Assembly: GCF_947495965.1 (NCBI RefSeq)
Contig: NZ_CANMBB010000003.1
Span: 1 to 64,000, forward strand
From: an uncultured Maribacter sp.
GTDB lineage: Bacteria > Bacteroidota > Bacteroidia > Flavobacteriales > Flavobacteriaceae
Reading direction: 5' to 3'
DNA: 64,000 nucleotides
A program made the translations under genes and the position numbers. The notes beneath the pieces were generated by a model. It was not told the DNA's origin. It saw only the letters and a program-made list of their open reading frames with translations, and did no database searches. Position 1 is the first letter of the stretch, and the number at the start of each line of letters is the position of its first letter. Below, piece by piece: positions 34,276 to 43,654 of this stretch.

Positions 34276-34851
34276 ATGTCCGAGAAATTAGTTCTTTATT
34301 TTAAAAATGACACAGAATGGCGTACCTGGCTACAAGTAAATTATACAAGAACAGAAGGCGTTTATTTAATTTTTTATAAAGTAGACCATGCTATGGAAAG
34401 TATGCGCTGGGAAGAAGCTGTAAAAGTGGCTTTATGTTATGGTTGGATAGATAGTACTGTAAAGAGTCTTGGTAATGGCAAAAGACAACAATACTTTTCG
34501 CCTAGAAAACAAAAAAGTGTTTGGAGTAAACTAAATAAGACATATATAAAATTGCTTATTAAAAATGAATTAATGCACGATAGTGGCTTAGTAAAAATTA
34601 AACAAGCAAAGAAAGATGGATCCTGGAATGTCTTAGATAATGTGGAAAACGGAATTATCCCTAAAGATTTACGAATTGCCTTTAACCAAAATGAAATTGC
34701 TTTTAAAAACTACACCGCTTTTAGTAAAAGTTATAGAAAAAACTATCTATACTGGTTACACCAAGCAAAAAGAGAGACTACAAGACTTAAAAGAATATCT
34801 GAAATTATTAATCTTTGTGAGAACAATATAAAATCTAGAGAAAATAGATAA
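34276..34851 (+). CDS. YdeI/OmpD-associated family protein
   Basis: A 191-residue soluble protein with the YdeI pattern EWRTWLQVNY, then KVALCYGWIDSTVKSLG (about 48-64) and FSPRKQKSVWSKLNK. The C-terminal OmdA-like segment (about 120-185) contains AFNQNEIAFKNYTAFSKSYR and YWLHQAKRETTRLKR. Members have been linked to bacteriocin protection and membrane stress in enterobacteria; the role here is open. Confidence 0.85.
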   Translation: MSEKLVLYFKNDTEWRTWLQVNYTRTEGVYLIFYKVDHAMESMRWEEAVKVALCYGWIDSTVKSLGNGKRQQYFSPRKQKSVWSKLNKTYIKLLIKNELMHDSGLVKIKQAKKDGSWNVLDNVENGIIPKDLRIAFNQNEIAFKNYTAFSKSYRKNYLYWLHQAKRETTRLKRISEIINLCENNIKSRENR

Positions 34852-34939
34852 TTATTTTTCCATTTTATCCTAGAGAATACTTGTTCTCTTATTGTTAGGT
34901 GCACAAATAATATGTATTTTTATGGTCAAAATACAGTCC

Positions 34940-35566
34940 ATGAAAAAAATAGCTCTTATTACATTAAGTTTATTAGTATTTGCAGGATTTAGCTGCAAAG
35001 ATGCTAAGAAGGAAAAAGAACAAACTGAAGAAGCCCAAGTAGAACAGTATAGCTTGGTAGCAGATTCTACTAAAGTTAGTTTTACGGCCTACAAAACTAC
35101 AGAAAAAAAGCCTGTAGGTGGTAAATTCACTTCTATTAATATAACTAATGCTACTACTGGCGAAACAGCTTTAGAAGCTTTAAACGGAACAAAATTTAGT
35201 ATTCCTGTAAGTAGTTTATTTACTAATGATGCTACCGGAACAAGAGACCCTAAATTATTAGAGTTCTTTTTTGGAGTAATGAAAAATACAGAACTAATTT
35301 CAGGTGAATTTAAAGCTACGGCAGACAATACTTGCTCTATAGATGTTACTTTAAATGGCGAAACTGCAAATATCCCTTTAACCTATGAAAATACAGGCAA
35401 TGCTTATACTTTTAAAGGAGTTATGAATTTAGAAAACTGGAATGCTTTAGATGCTGTTGCCTCTATAAACAAAGCTTGTGAAGCTTTACATACAGGAGCA
35501 GACGGTGTTAGCAAAACTTGGAATGATGTTGCTGTACAGGCGCAAGTTCTTTTAGAAAAAAAATAA
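34940..35566 (+). CDS. YceI-like lipoprotein
   Basis: A 208-residue lipoprotein from the ATG at 34940, which puts the signal and lipobox (AGFSC) at the N-terminus; the frame from 34892 adds a leader without features. The YceI-like beta barrel includes VSFTAYKTTEKKPVGGKF and FFFGVMKNTELISGEFKA. YceI proteins bind isoprenoid lipids such as quinones. It is followed by a strong terminator. Confidence 0.78.
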   Translation: MKKIALITLSLLVFAGFSCKDAKKEKEQTEEAQVEQYSLVADSTKVSFTAYKTTEKKPVGGKFTSINITNATTGETALEALNGTKFSIPVSSLFTNDATGTRDPKLLEFFFGVMKNTELISGEFKATADNTCSIDVTLNGETANIPLTYENTGNAYTFKGVMNLENWNALDAVASINKACEALHTGADGVSKTWNDVAVQAQVLLEKK

Positions 35567-35586
35567 ATAACGTATTTATCCTAGTA

Positions 35587-35619
35587 ACAAAAGGCTGCTT
35601 TATTAAAGTAGCCTTTTGT
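35587..35619 (+). terminator. Rho-independent terminator after YceI gene
   Basis: ACAAAAGGCT and AGCCTTTTGT form a 10-bp stem at the base of a hairpin, with further pairing (CTTTA/TAAAG) inside. It ends the YceI transcript just before the MMPL gene. Confidence 0.8.
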
Positions 35620-35633
35620 TGTAATTAAAAACT

Positions 35634-37880
35634 ATGCATAAGTTAATTGCTGCAAAAAAAAGTATTGTTACTGTATTTATTGCTTTAGCGGCAATTTCGG
35701 CCTTTTTGCTTGGCAACCTTAAGTTTACGTTCGATTTTGACCAATTTTTTCCTATCGGAGATCCCGATTTATTATTCTATCAAGAGTTTATGGAAGAGTT
35801 TGGTACCGATGACAATTTTTTACTAATTGCCGTTGAAAATGACTCCACAGTATTTAAAAAAGAGTTCTTAGAGCGCTTTCATCAATTTTCTTTAGATGCA
35901 GAAAAGTTTAGCTACACAAAAAACAGCTCTTCTTTAACCACTATGTTTTACCCATTAAAAACTTCTTTTGGGTATACAAAACTGCCCGTAATACATATTA
36001 AGGATAGTACAAAATATGCTAAAGATTGGGATAAAATAAAAAACGATAGTATTTTTACCAATAGTCTTATAGATACCAAAGGCACATCTTTAGTAGTTGC
36101 AATAGAAACCGAAGACAATTTAGATTATGACAACTGCCTGTTATTTTTAAAAGAAGTTCGTGCATCTCTAAAAAACAACCATATAGAAGAATATCATTTT
36201 TTAGGAAGAGCTTATTTTTATGAGTCCTTCGTAGCCATGCAAAAAAGAGAGTTATTAGTAACAAGTGCTCTTTCTGCTCTATTGGTTTTACTAGTTTTAT
36301 TAGTTATTTACAGAAAAATAGCGGTGGTTGCTCTTGCTTTTTCTTCTATTGTAATGGCATTACTTTTATTCTTAGGCGTATTATCTATATTAGGAAAAGA
36401 ATTAAATACACTTTCCTCCTTCTACCCTATTTTACTTTTAATTGTAGGTTCTGCAGATGTTATCCATATAATGGATAGTTATCTAGAGAAACTAAACCTA
36501 AATATGGATAAAAATAGTGCAATAATAAGCACTTTAAAAGAAGTTGGCCTTACCACCTTATTAACCTCCGTAACTACCGCCATTGGTTTTTTATCGCTTG
36601 TAACCTCTAAACTAATGCCTATTAAAGATTTTGGTTTAAACTCTGCCATTGGGGTAATGGTAGCGTATGTAACTGTTATATTTTTTACAAGTGCGTTACT
36701 GTTACTTATTAATAAAAAACACCTTTTATCTAAAAAGAATTCTATAGAAAAATGGGACTCTTACCTACAACGAATTAATGTATTTACGCGTAAAAAACCC
36801 AAAACTATACTATATAGCGCAGCTCTATTTGGTATCCTATGTTTTTGGGGAGTATCTATGATAAACACTAATTATGAGTTTCAGGCTAGTTTTCCTAAGA
36901 ATAGTAAACTTGCCGATGATTTTTCTTTTTACCAAGAAAAATACGCTGGTTTTAGACCATTAGAAGTTGCAATAATTGCCAAAGGAGAAAATAAGATAAC
37001 TGATTTTAAAGTGCTTCAAGAAATAGATAAAATGGAAGCGCAACTAAACTCCTTTAAAGACATTGGAGAAGTAACCTCTGTAAACCTCTTATTTAAAGGT
37101 ATTAACAAAGCTCACAACTTAAATAAAAAAGAGTTTTTCACACTTCCAAAAGACAATAAAACTTATTTATCTTATAAGAAAGATATTAAAAAAATTGCTC
37201 GTAAACAGCTTAAAAAGTTTGTGAATGAGAGCGAAACGAAAGGCCGTATTTCTGCAAAAGTATTAGATATTGGTACCGATAGTCTTATTAGAGTATACGG
37301 CAGTTTAAATAACTTTATTGCCACAAAAACAGACACCTCATTAGTAAAATTTAGACTTACTGGAAAAGGATTATTATTAGATAAAAACTCTGTCTACATA
37401 AGAAACAGTTTGCTACAAGGTCTTGGTATTGGACTATTGCTTGTTGGTATTATAATGGTTATTTTATTTAAAGACATAAAATTGCTCTTAATTTCTTTAA
37501 TTCCTAATATATTGCCTTTACTTTTTGCTGGCGCATTACTAGGCTTTTTAGAAATACCTTTAGAAGCAACTATATCTATCATTTTTGCAATTGTATTTGG
37601 TATTGCCGTGGATGATACCATACACTTTCTAGGGCGCTATAAACTATGCAGACACAACGGACTTAATAAGGAAAAAGCAATAGAAAAAACCTTTAAAGAA
37701 ACTGGTAGAGCTTTAATAATAACAACTGTTTTGCTATTTTTTGGCTTTATGGTTTTAGTTTTTTCTGTGCATTTACCAAGTATTACCATAGGGCTTCTAT
37801 TAAGTGCAACACTACTAACAGCATTAATTTTAGATTTATTACTATTACCGGTGCTAATTAGAAAATGGATTAAGAATTAA
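35634..37880 (+). CDS. MMPL/RND family transporter
   Basis: A 748-residue inner membrane exporter with the expected duplicated topology: one N-terminal segment, a periplasmic loop, five or six membrane helices around 200-360, a further segment near 395, a second loop, and five helices around 595-745. Charged membrane motifs occur at DVIHIMDSYLEKL (about 275-287) and GIAVDDTIHFLGRYK (about 655-669). This RND superfamily subgroup moves lipids, hopanoids or hydrophobic compounds by proton-motive force. No adaptor or outer membrane gene is adjacent. Confidence 0.88.
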   Translation: MHKLIAAKKSIVTVFIALAAISAFLLGNLKFTFDFDQFFPIGDPDLLFYQEFMEEFGTDDNFLLIAVENDSTVFKKEFLERFHQFSLDAEKFSYTKNSSSLTTMFYPLKTSFGYTKLPVIHIKDSTKYAKDWDKIKNDSIFTNSLIDTKGTSLVVAIETEDNLDYDNCLLFLKEVRASLKNNHIEEYHFLGRAYFYESFVAMQKRELLVTSALSALLVLLVLLVIYRKIAVVALAFSSIVMALLLFLGVLSILGKELNTLSSFYPILLLIVGSADVIHIMDSYLEKLNLNMDKNSAIISTLKEVGLTTLLTSVTTAIGFLSLVTSKLMPIKDFGLNSAIGVMVAYVTVIFFTSALLLLINKKHLLSKKNSIEKWDSYLQRINVFTRKKPKTILYSAALFGILCFWGVSMINTNYEFQASFPKNSKLADDFSFYQEKYAGFRPLEVAIIAKGENKITDFKVLQEIDKMEAQLNSFKDIGEVTSVNLLFKGINKAHNLNKKEFFTLPKDNKTYLSYKKDIKKIARKQLKKFVNESETKGRISAKVLDIGTDSLIRVYGSLNNFIATKTDTSLVKFRLTGKGLLLDKNSVYIRNSLLQGLGIGLLLVGIIMVILFKDIKLLLISLIPNILPLLFAGALLGFLEIPLEATISIIFAIVFGIAVDDTIHFLGRYKLCRHNGLNKEKAIEKTFKETGRALIITTVLLFFGFMVLVFSVHLPSITIGLLLSATLLTALILDLLLLPVLIRKWIKN

Positions 37881-38007
37881 ATCGCATTAGATTTAACAAT
37901 AATAAAATATACTTCACAATCTATTGCATTAAATTTAAAAGCTAGATTAATTATAAGAAAAGTCTTATAAAATATAGTAATTTGGCTTTTTATTTCAATA
38001 AAAACGA

Positions 38008-39192
38008 ATGAACCCATCTTCAGTTGGCTGGATAGACAAGTATTTTCATCTTATTAAAGATGATGCTATGCCGTTTACTACTTTTAGAGATTTGTACGGC
38101 GTTCTTAAAAAAACAGGATTTGTATACGGTATTAACATCCGCATACCTAGAAAAATAGAGGCCGAACATAAGCTCACGGAGGATGAGTGCGCTAAAATCA
38201 ACCTCCTAAATGCCCTCTATTACACTTATGTATTAGAAAAAAAAAGCACTGATACAGCACTATTTATTACAACCATTAATGCGTTTTATAAAGATTTAGA
38301 GATAAATCATGTTTCTTTCTGGGATAAGTTTTTAAACACCAATAAGGAGTCTACTAAACTAGAAAAAATAATAGACTCTAGGGTTTATATAGATGATAAT
38401 GTTATTAGCAAAACATTTAATAGTATTATTACCAACTCTTTCTTATATATTGATGTATTAACTTTTAAAAGGTATTTAAACAATACAGATAGCATAAGAA
38501 TTTATGCTCAGAACATAGAATATGTAGCAATAAATATTATTTACCACGCTTTAAATTCTAAAGAAAAAAACAAATCTGATGAAAAATTAGCCTCACTATT
38601 TAAAAACTCTTTGACATTTATTGATGGTGAACAACACAATTTTGACGGCTCTTATAGAGACCAAATTCTAAATAATTTTATAGAATGGGAGAATAGATAT
38701 TATTTAGAAATGGCTTGCCTTACGGTTTGGGAAGATAAATCTTTAGAGTATAAAGAATCTGTTTTTATATACGGAATTGGTAAAGACCTAGGTTTTACTG
38801 ACAAACAAATTTCTAGATCTATTGAAGAAATTACCTCTTTTTTTGATAAAAATGCAAGTACAATTCCTTTCTTAAAAGACAATAATTTAGCGGTACAATT
38901 TTATGATAGCATGTCTAAAATTGTAAATAAATTAATTATTAGAAATAGCAAAAGACTCCAAAAAGAGCTTTCTGAAAGCAAAGAATTAGTTGCTTTATTA
39001 TCCAAATCTACCATTAAAGATTTAAGTCCAGAAGAGAAGAAAAAGGTACAAAATCAACTATTAGACATTTGTAAAAGCGTACCATCTTTAGCCATTTTCA
39101 TGCTTCCTGGAGGAGCGGTTTTGTTGCCCATTTTTATTAAATTAATACCTAAATTATTACCTTCTTCTTTTGATGAAAACAGAGTGGAATAA
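38008..39192 (+). CDS. LETM1-related biofilm-associated protein
   Basis: A 394-residue protein with a strongly helical body and a C-terminal segment resembling the LETM1 membrane motif: SLAIFMLPGGAVLLPIFIKL (about 363-382), then IPKLLPSSFDENR. Flavobacterial relatives are annotated as LETM1-related biofilm-associated proteins. The function is uncertain; LETM1 in mitochondria exchanges cations. It is followed by a 277-bp gap before the convergent LytTR gene, where I see only A/T-rich runs. Confidence 0.8.
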   Translation: MNPSSVGWIDKYFHLIKDDAMPFTTFRDLYGVLKKTGFVYGINIRIPRKIEAEHKLTEDECAKINLLNALYYTYVLEKKSTDTALFITTINAFYKDLEINHVSFWDKFLNTNKESTKLEKIIDSRVYIDDNVISKTFNSIITNSFLYIDVLTFKRYLNNTDSIRIYAQNIEYVAINIIYHALNSKEKNKSDEKLASLFKNSLTFIDGEQHNFDGSYRDQILNNFIEWENRYYLEMACLTVWEDKSLEYKESVFIYGIGKDLGFTDKQISRSIEEITSFFDKNASTIPFLKDNNLAVQFYDSMSKIVNKLIIRNSKRLQKELSESKELVALLSKSTIKDLSPEEKKKVQNQLLDICKSVPSLAIFMLPGGAVLLPIFIKLIPKLLPSSFDENRVE

Positions 39193-39469
39193 CATTGCTT
39201 TTTTACTTTAAAAGACCTTTTTTTACCTGCCAATATTTCACAAAAAAAGAAAGGTTTATAAATTTATTATTAACAGTAAATTAATTTATTTGCCTTTTAA
39301 AAAGCATAAAAAAAAGGGCTTAAAAATCTTTGTTTTTTATAAGGTAATTAATTGTATATTTAAACTTCTTAAAAAAGACGTTTTTTCCCTAAAAAACAGT
39401 AAAAAAAGGCACTATAAGAAAAAACTATAGTTATTGTTAAAAATCACGTTTCCAGAATATTAACAAAAA

Positions 39470-40225
39470 TTACTCTAACCAAAGCTTAAAGTCTTTTACT
39501 TTTTCTCTACTTACTATAATTTCTTGCTCATTATACCTATTTACCTTGATTTGAAGTCTTGAATTTGTATAAGAAACAATATCTTTTATATGATTTATGT
39601 TTACATAAAACTTTCTACTAACTCTAAAAAATATTTTTGGTTCTAGTTCGTTTTCCAAATTTTCCAAGGTAATATCTAAGAGATAATTTCTACCGTCTAA
39701 AGTTGCAGCATAGGTTCCTTTATTTTCGCTATAGAAACACTCTACCTCATCGGCATTTATAATCTTTAAATGTTGCCCTACTCTAGCGGTAAATCTTTTT
39801 TTATATTCACGCTCTAATGGGTTTACCAAAAGCTTTTTAATATCCTCAAAATCTAAAGCTAATTTTTCGGGTTCTGGTTTTAGGTTTCTATATTTTTTTA
39901 CTGCAACCTCTAACTCTTCATCATCAATTGGTTTTAGCAAATAATCTATGCTATTTAATTTAAATGCTTGTAATGCATATTCATCATAAGCCGTTGTAAA
40001 AATTATAGCACTCTTAATTTCTATAGTTTCAAAAATTTCAAAAGACAATCCGTCCGATAGTTGAATATCTAAAAAAATTAAATCGGGATGTTCATTTTCA
40101 TTAAACCATAAAATTGACTCTTCTACAGAATGTAACATGGTAGAAACCTCTACACCTAAATCACTTAACAGCCTAGATAATCTTCTTGCTGCAGGTTTTT
40201 CATCTTCTATAATAATTACATTCAT
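39470..40225 (-). CDS. LytTR family response regulator
   Basis: A 251-residue response regulator. The receiver domain (1-120) has acidic Glu7-Asp8, the phospho-acceptor Asp53 (LIFLDIQLSDG), and conserved Thr/Lys in FTTAYDEYA and LLKPID. The LytTR DNA-binding domain is at about 145-250 (RVGQHLKIINADEVECFYSE, FFRVSRKFYVNINHI). The cognate kinase is presumably the LytS-like protein at 42310. Predicted binding sites occur upstream of four transcription units including its own array (41888, 42270, 44797, 57691). Confidence 0.95.
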   Translation of the reverse strand: MNVIIIEDEKPAARRLSRLLSDLGVEVSTMLHSVEESILWFNENEHPDLIFLDIQLSDGLSFEIFETIEIKSAIIFTTAYDEYALQAFKLNSIDYLLKPIDDEELEVAVKKYRNLKPEPEKLALDFEDIKKLLVNPLEREYKKRFTARVGQHLKIINADEVECFYSENKGTYAATLDGRNYLLDITLENLENELEPKIFFRVSRKFYVNINHIKDIVSYTNSRLQIKVNRYNEQEIIVSREKVKDFKLWLE

Positions 40226-40230
40226 ACGTT

Positions 40231-40578
40231 CTAATTATATTTTTCAAAAGAATCTTCTTCTTTCATTATCTTTTTAATTCTGCGCTCTTCCCACTTTCTT
40301 AGAGGTTTATTTTTAAAAACAAATAACCACAACCCCTTTATTAATAAAATAATAGAAATGATAACTGGTGTACACCATAAACTCCAATTTACCCAATACA
40401 AAATATGCTCATTATCTAAACCTCTATCAATAAACAATTGTAAAATACTATCATTCAAGAAAAATAAAAGAATTGAAAAAATTAATAAACGTACTATAGC
40501 AAGGTAAAACTTTCGTTCGGTTTTAACCCTATCCATAGCTTTCTCATACTTTTCTTCTTTTATACTTCTACGCTCCAT
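40231..40578 (-). CDS. 2TM domain protein (array member 6)
   Basis: A 115-residue small membrane protein of the 2TM family: an N-terminal charged helix (YEKAMDRVKTERKFY), two membrane segments (about 29-50 and 68-92), and the C-terminal motif KWEERRIKKIMKEED. It is the most divergent member of the array, with a longer N-terminus and inter-helix loop. Its start overlaps the preceding stop by one base (TAATG), and it ends 5 bp before the response regulator gene. Confidence 0.85.
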   Translation of the reverse strand: MERRSIKEEKYEKAMDRVKTERKFYLAIVRLLIFSILLFFLNDSILQLFIDRGLDNEHILYWVNWSLWCTPVIISIILLIKGLWLFVFKNKPLRKWEERRIKKIMKEEDSFEKYN

Positions 40579-40886
40579 TACTTATATTTTTCTAGCCTCT
40601 CGCCTTCTTCTTTCATAAACTTCCTAATCTGACGTTCTTCCCAGTTTCTAAAAGGCCAAGGAAGCAAAGTTCTTATTCCTAATCCCTGCAAAACAATAAT
40701 TAACCACCAAACTATTGGAATTAACCTATAAATCCACCCAACAAACTCTGGAGCTGCAAAATCTTGCATTTTAAAAGAAAACCATAGCATAACAAAGCTA
40801 CCTACAGTAGATAAAGCTATAAAATAATACCAATTTTTAAGATTCTTGACTTTCTTTCTTGCTCTATTAACTTTATTATTTTCCAT
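40578..40886 (-). CDS. 2TM domain protein (array member 5)
   Basis: A 102-residue 2TM family protein: charged start ARKKVKNLKNWYYF, two hydrophobic helices (about 18-38 and 50-70), and C-terminal NWEERQIRKFMKEEG. It is joined by one-base TAATG overlaps to the genes on both sides, an arrangement that promotes coupled translation. It closely resembles member 4. Confidence 0.85.
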   Translation of the reverse strand: MENNKVNRARKKVKNLKNWYYFIALSTVGSFVMLWFSFKMQDFAAPEFVGWIYRLIPIVWWLIIVLQGLGIRTLLPWPFRNWEERQIRKFMKEEGERLEKYK

Positions 40887-41194
40887 TACTTATATTTTGC
40901 AATTTTGTTTTCTTCGTCTTCTAATATTTTTTTTAACTGACGTTCTTCCCAATTTTTAAAGAACCTTGGGAGTTTATTAAAAATAATTAATCCTTTAAAA
41001 AGTATAATAAATACCCAAATAACTGGCCCGATCATTACTAACCAACTCCATTTTTCTGGCGTTCCAATGTTTATTAAATAAACTCTAAACCAAGACAAAC
41101 AAATGGTACCTAATATTGCAAATACAATAAGAATATACCAATGCTTAACAGCCTTCACCTTTTTCTTGGCTAATTGTAGTTTTTGATTTTCCAT
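40886..41194 (-). CDS. 2TM domain protein (array member 4)
   Basis: A 102-residue 2TM protein with AKKKVKAVKHWYIL, membrane helices at about 18-38 and 49-70, and NWEERQLKKILEDEE. It shares length and layout with member 5 and is probably a recent tandem duplicate. Both ends overlap neighbours by one base. Confidence 0.85.
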   Translation of the reverse strand: MENQKLQLAKKKVKAVKHWYILIVFAILGTICLSWFRVYLINIGTPEKWSWLVMIGPVIWVFIILFKGLIIFNKLPRFFKNWEERQLKKILEDEENKIAKYK

Positions 41195-41532
41195 TATCTA
41201 AATTTTTCAGATTGTCTACGGTCTTCGTCCATAAACTTTTTAATTTGCTTTTCTTCCCAATCTTTACCAAACAAAGGATTTAGAGAAAATACTTTTATGG
41301 TATGAAAAAACAACCCTATTCCCCAAAATATCCATGTAGCAAAAGTTCCAAAGTCAAAGAAAGCTTCACTAAAGGTTTCTCCGTTATTTATACCTCCTAT
41401 TACCTTAGCTACCGATATAAAGATATTTACTCCTATATATGCTGTTAGATGCCCGTAATATCCTTTTAAATCGGCTACTCGTTTTTTAGCTTTGCGTAGC
41501 TTTTCTCTTTGACTTCCCTCTTTTATTTCCAT
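41194..41532 (-). CDS. 2TM domain protein (array member 3)
   Basis: A 112-residue 2TM protein: AKKRVADLKGYYGHL, two membrane segments (about 26-44 and 66-86) and DWEEKQIKKFMDEDR. The loop between helices is longer and includes GGINNGETFSEAF. Its start lies inside the end of member 2 (10-bp overlap). Confidence 0.85.
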   Translation of the reverse strand: MEIKEGSQREKLRKAKKRVADLKGYYGHLTAYIGVNIFISVAKVIGGINNGETFSEAFFDFGTFATWIFWGIGLFFHTIKVFSLNPLFGKDWEEKQIKKFMDEDRRQSEKFR

Positions 41533-41825
41533 AAGTCATTTTTTTTATCTTCATTCATGTATTCTTTGATCTTGCGCTCTTCCCAACTAGTGCTGAAAAA
41601 AGTGCCATAACCAAAAACTTTAATAGCCTGAAAAACCAGCCCAATACCCCAACCAAAAGCAGCCCATAAAAACCAGGGGTAATTCAATTTGTCTGTATAA
41701 TAATTAATTCCTGCAAGGAAAAGTATAAAAACAAAATAAGACATTAGACTAGTGTAGAATTTCTTCTCCGCTGCAACTCTCTCTTTTGCTTTTAAATATC
41801 TATTTTCTTTATCTAAATCATTCAT
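41523..41825 (-). CDS. 2TM domain protein (array member 2)
   Basis: A 100-residue 2TM protein: AKERVAAEKKFYTSL, two membrane segments (about 24-42 and 50-70), and SWEERKIKEYMNEDK. It follows its own predicted LytTR site (41888-41917), so it probably heads the transcript that includes members 3-6 and the response regulator. Confidence 0.88.
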   Translation of the reverse strand: MNDLDKENRYLKAKERVAAEKKFYTSLMSYFVFILFLAGINYYTDKLNYPWFLWAAFGWGIGLVFQAIKVFGYGTFFSTSWEERKIKEYMNEDKKNDLWK

Positions 41826-41887
41826 AAGGTTGGTTTTTTAATTACATCTAAATTCTAAATAAAGACTTTGAAATTTAAATATTAATT

Positions 41888-41917
41888 ACTGAATTGTTGT
41901 TGTTTGTCTCTGAGTTG
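41888..41917 (-). promoter_or_regulatory. Predicted LytTR site D, upstream of 2TM member 2
   Basis: Read on the minus strand: ACAACTCAG, 12 bp, ACAATTCAG. It is a direct repeat with a 21-bp period, located 63 bp before the start codon at 41825. The corresponding -7 position reads GAATTTAG (41854-41847), a weaker match than in the other three sites. Two 9-mers with this spacing are the form known for LytTR regulators. Confidence 0.75.
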
Positions 41918-41926
41918 TAAAACATA

Positions 41927-42205
41927 CTAAATATCATCTTTCATATATTCAGCAATTTTTCTCTCTTCCCAATTTCTACCTAAAAAAAGATTAAATCCAA
42001 AAATCTTCATCGCATGTAAAATAAGACCTAACCCCCAACCCAAAGCTGGAAAAACAACCCAATAAAATCCTGATGTATAAAAGTTTACTAACCCTAACAT
42101 TGGTATCACCAAACAATATGCTGTTAGGTTAGAGTAAAAACTTTTTTCTTCTTGTACTCTTTCTTTGGCTCTTAAATACCTACCCTCTTGATGTAATGTT
42201 TTCAT
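41927..42205 (-). CDS. 2TM domain protein (array member 1)
   Basis: A 92-residue 2TM protein: AKERVQEEKSFYSNL, two membrane helices (about 26-44 and 50-70), and NWEERKIAEYMKDD. The sequence closely resembles the C-terminal 2TM domain of the neighbouring histidine kinase, including the YCLVIPML text, which suggests one arose from the other. A predicted LytTR site lies 65 bp before its start. Confidence 0.88.
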   Translation of the reverse strand: MKTLHQEGRYLRAKERVQEEKSFYSNLTAYCLVIPMLGLVNFYTSGFYWVVFPALGWGLGLILHAMKIFGFNLFLGRNWEERKIAEYMKDDI

Positions 42206-42269
42206 AATTTTTGTTTTTTTATTTACATCAAATTTCTATAAAAACAGCTTGTTTTCTAAATAGGCTTTA

Positions 42270-42299
42270 CCCAGTTGTTAAGTTCTTAGGACGAACTGT
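42270..42299 (-). promoter_or_regulatory. Predicted LytTR site B, upstream of 2TM member 1
   Basis: Read on the minus strand: ACAGTTCGT, 12 bp, ACAACTGGG. The first half matches the published LytTR half-site [TA][AC][CA]GTTN[AG][TG] exactly. It is placed 65 bp before the start at 42205. A promoter-like GAAATTTG (42236-42229) follows, with its TTTG at the same offset as at sites A and C. Confidence 0.8.
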
Positions 42300-42309
42300 A
42301 AAAATTACA

Positions 42310-43644
42310 TTATTCCTCATCTCCCATATACTCCTTAAGCTTACGCTCTTCCCAGCTTTTACCCCATAAAGGGTTATAACCAAAAGCTTCCATACCATGC
42401 ACAACTAAACCAAAACCCCAACCTAATGTTGGGAAAATAGCCCAAGGAAAATTTGTAGTCCTGTAATTTAAAACTACAAGCATAGGAATTACAATACAAT
42501 ATGCTATTAAATTACCGTAAAAGCCTTTTATAGCTTCTACTCTTTCTTTTGCTTTTTGGTAGCGCTTATCCTCTATATAAGACTCCTGTACTTCCATAGT
42601 TGTAACCTTTTTAGTTAGCATAGGAAGTCTTACCGTAAACTCCATAGTTTCTTTAGATATTTCTACATTTCTATCCGTTAAAATAGCATAGCGTTCTTGA
42701 ATATTTTTTAAACCTACACCGCTACTTTTCTTAACTACTCTTTTCTCCTGTATATTATTTGTAACACATAAGTTACCATCTTCTTCATATACACTAATAG
42801 ATAAGGGTTTTTCTGTAGTTACTATATTATGTTTAACCGCATTTTCTAATAATAACTGTAGAGACAAAGGAATTATCTTTGCTTCTGGGTTTGTACAATT
42901 ATCAGGAATTTCTAAAATAATACTATCCTCAAATCGCATTTTTAGAAGCTTTATATATGTTTTGGCAAATTGTAGTTCTTCATCTACAGAAACTAAATCT
43001 TTATTTTTCTGCTCTAATACATATCTATACACTTTAGAAAGTGATGTTGTAAATTTTTGTGCTTGGTAAGGGTCTTCTTCTATTAAACTAGTTAATACAT
43101 TTAAACTATTAAACAGAAAATGCGGATCTAACTGGTTTTTTAAAGCATCGAATTTTGCTGATGCCGTTCCAGCAATTATTTTTTGTTCTTTTACTTTATT
43201 TTCTTGCCTATTCTTATAATACCAAATAGCATAAAAAACCAATGAAATAACTATAGAAATTAACATAGACATTCTATACTCTTCTAGATGTTGTCCTCCA
43301 AAAAAGTTCCAAAAAGACAACTTATAAATGCCAACTTCTATAATTAAGTCAGAAACAAACACTCCCAATAAAGAAAATACAACGTTTCCTAAAATAGCTA
43401 TCAAAAATCTTTTTATAGTAAAAAGGTTATTTTTAAAAGCTTTAATATGGTATTCTATCCAATAAGCATTAGCAAAATAAAGCACCAAGGAAAAAATCAT
43501 ATTTTGCCAATACATTCTCCAAGCCATTTCTACATTAAATTCTGGAGAAATGGAACCCGTAATATAATATATAGCAATAAAAACTATATATATTAGAGTA
43601 CCAATAAGAATAGCTCTTCCAAGGTGTTTTAAAAAATTTTGCAT
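42310..43644 (-). CDS. LytS-like sensor histidine kinase with C-terminal 2TM domain
   Basis: A 444-residue kinase. Four membrane segments occupy about residues 1-145. The His_kinase motif DPHFLFNSLNVLTSL is at about 192-206, with the phospho-His in it, and an HATPase region contains LQLLLENAVKHN and SSGVGLKNIQERYAI. After about residue 355 a complete 2TM domain follows (KERVEAIKGFYGNL, then SWEERKLKEYMGDEE). Fusion of a 2TM domain to the kinase, next to free-standing 2TM proteins, suggests that 2TM domains assemble with one another in the membrane and affect kinase output; this is inference. It starts 10 bp after the TPR gene. Confidence 0.93.
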   Translation of the reverse strand: MQNFLKHLGRAILIGTLIYIVFIAIYYITGSISPEFNVEMAWRMYWQNMIFSLVLYFANAYWIEYHIKAFKNNLFTIKRFLIAILGNVVFSLLGVFVSDLIIEVGIYKLSFWNFFGGQHLEEYRMSMLISIVISLVFYAIWYYKNRQENKVKEQKIIAGTASAKFDALKNQLDPHFLFNSLNVLTSLIEEDPYQAQKFTTSLSKVYRYVLEQKNKDLVSVDEELQFAKTYIKLLKMRFEDSIILEIPDNCTNPEAKIIPLSLQLLLENAVKHNIVTTEKPLSISVYEEDGNLCVTNNIQEKRVVKKSSGVGLKNIQERYAILTDRNVEISKETMEFTVRLPMLTKKVTTMEVQESYIEDKRYQKAKERVEAIKGFYGNLIAYCIVIPMLVVLNYRTTNFPWAIFPTLGWGFGLVVHGMEAFGYNPLWGKSWEERKLKEYMGDEE

Positions 43645-43654
43645 CTATTTTTCT

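Noticed and set aside
40231-42205. 2TM array as an assembly duplication
   Set aside because: The copies differ widely in sequence and length, so they are diverged paralogs.
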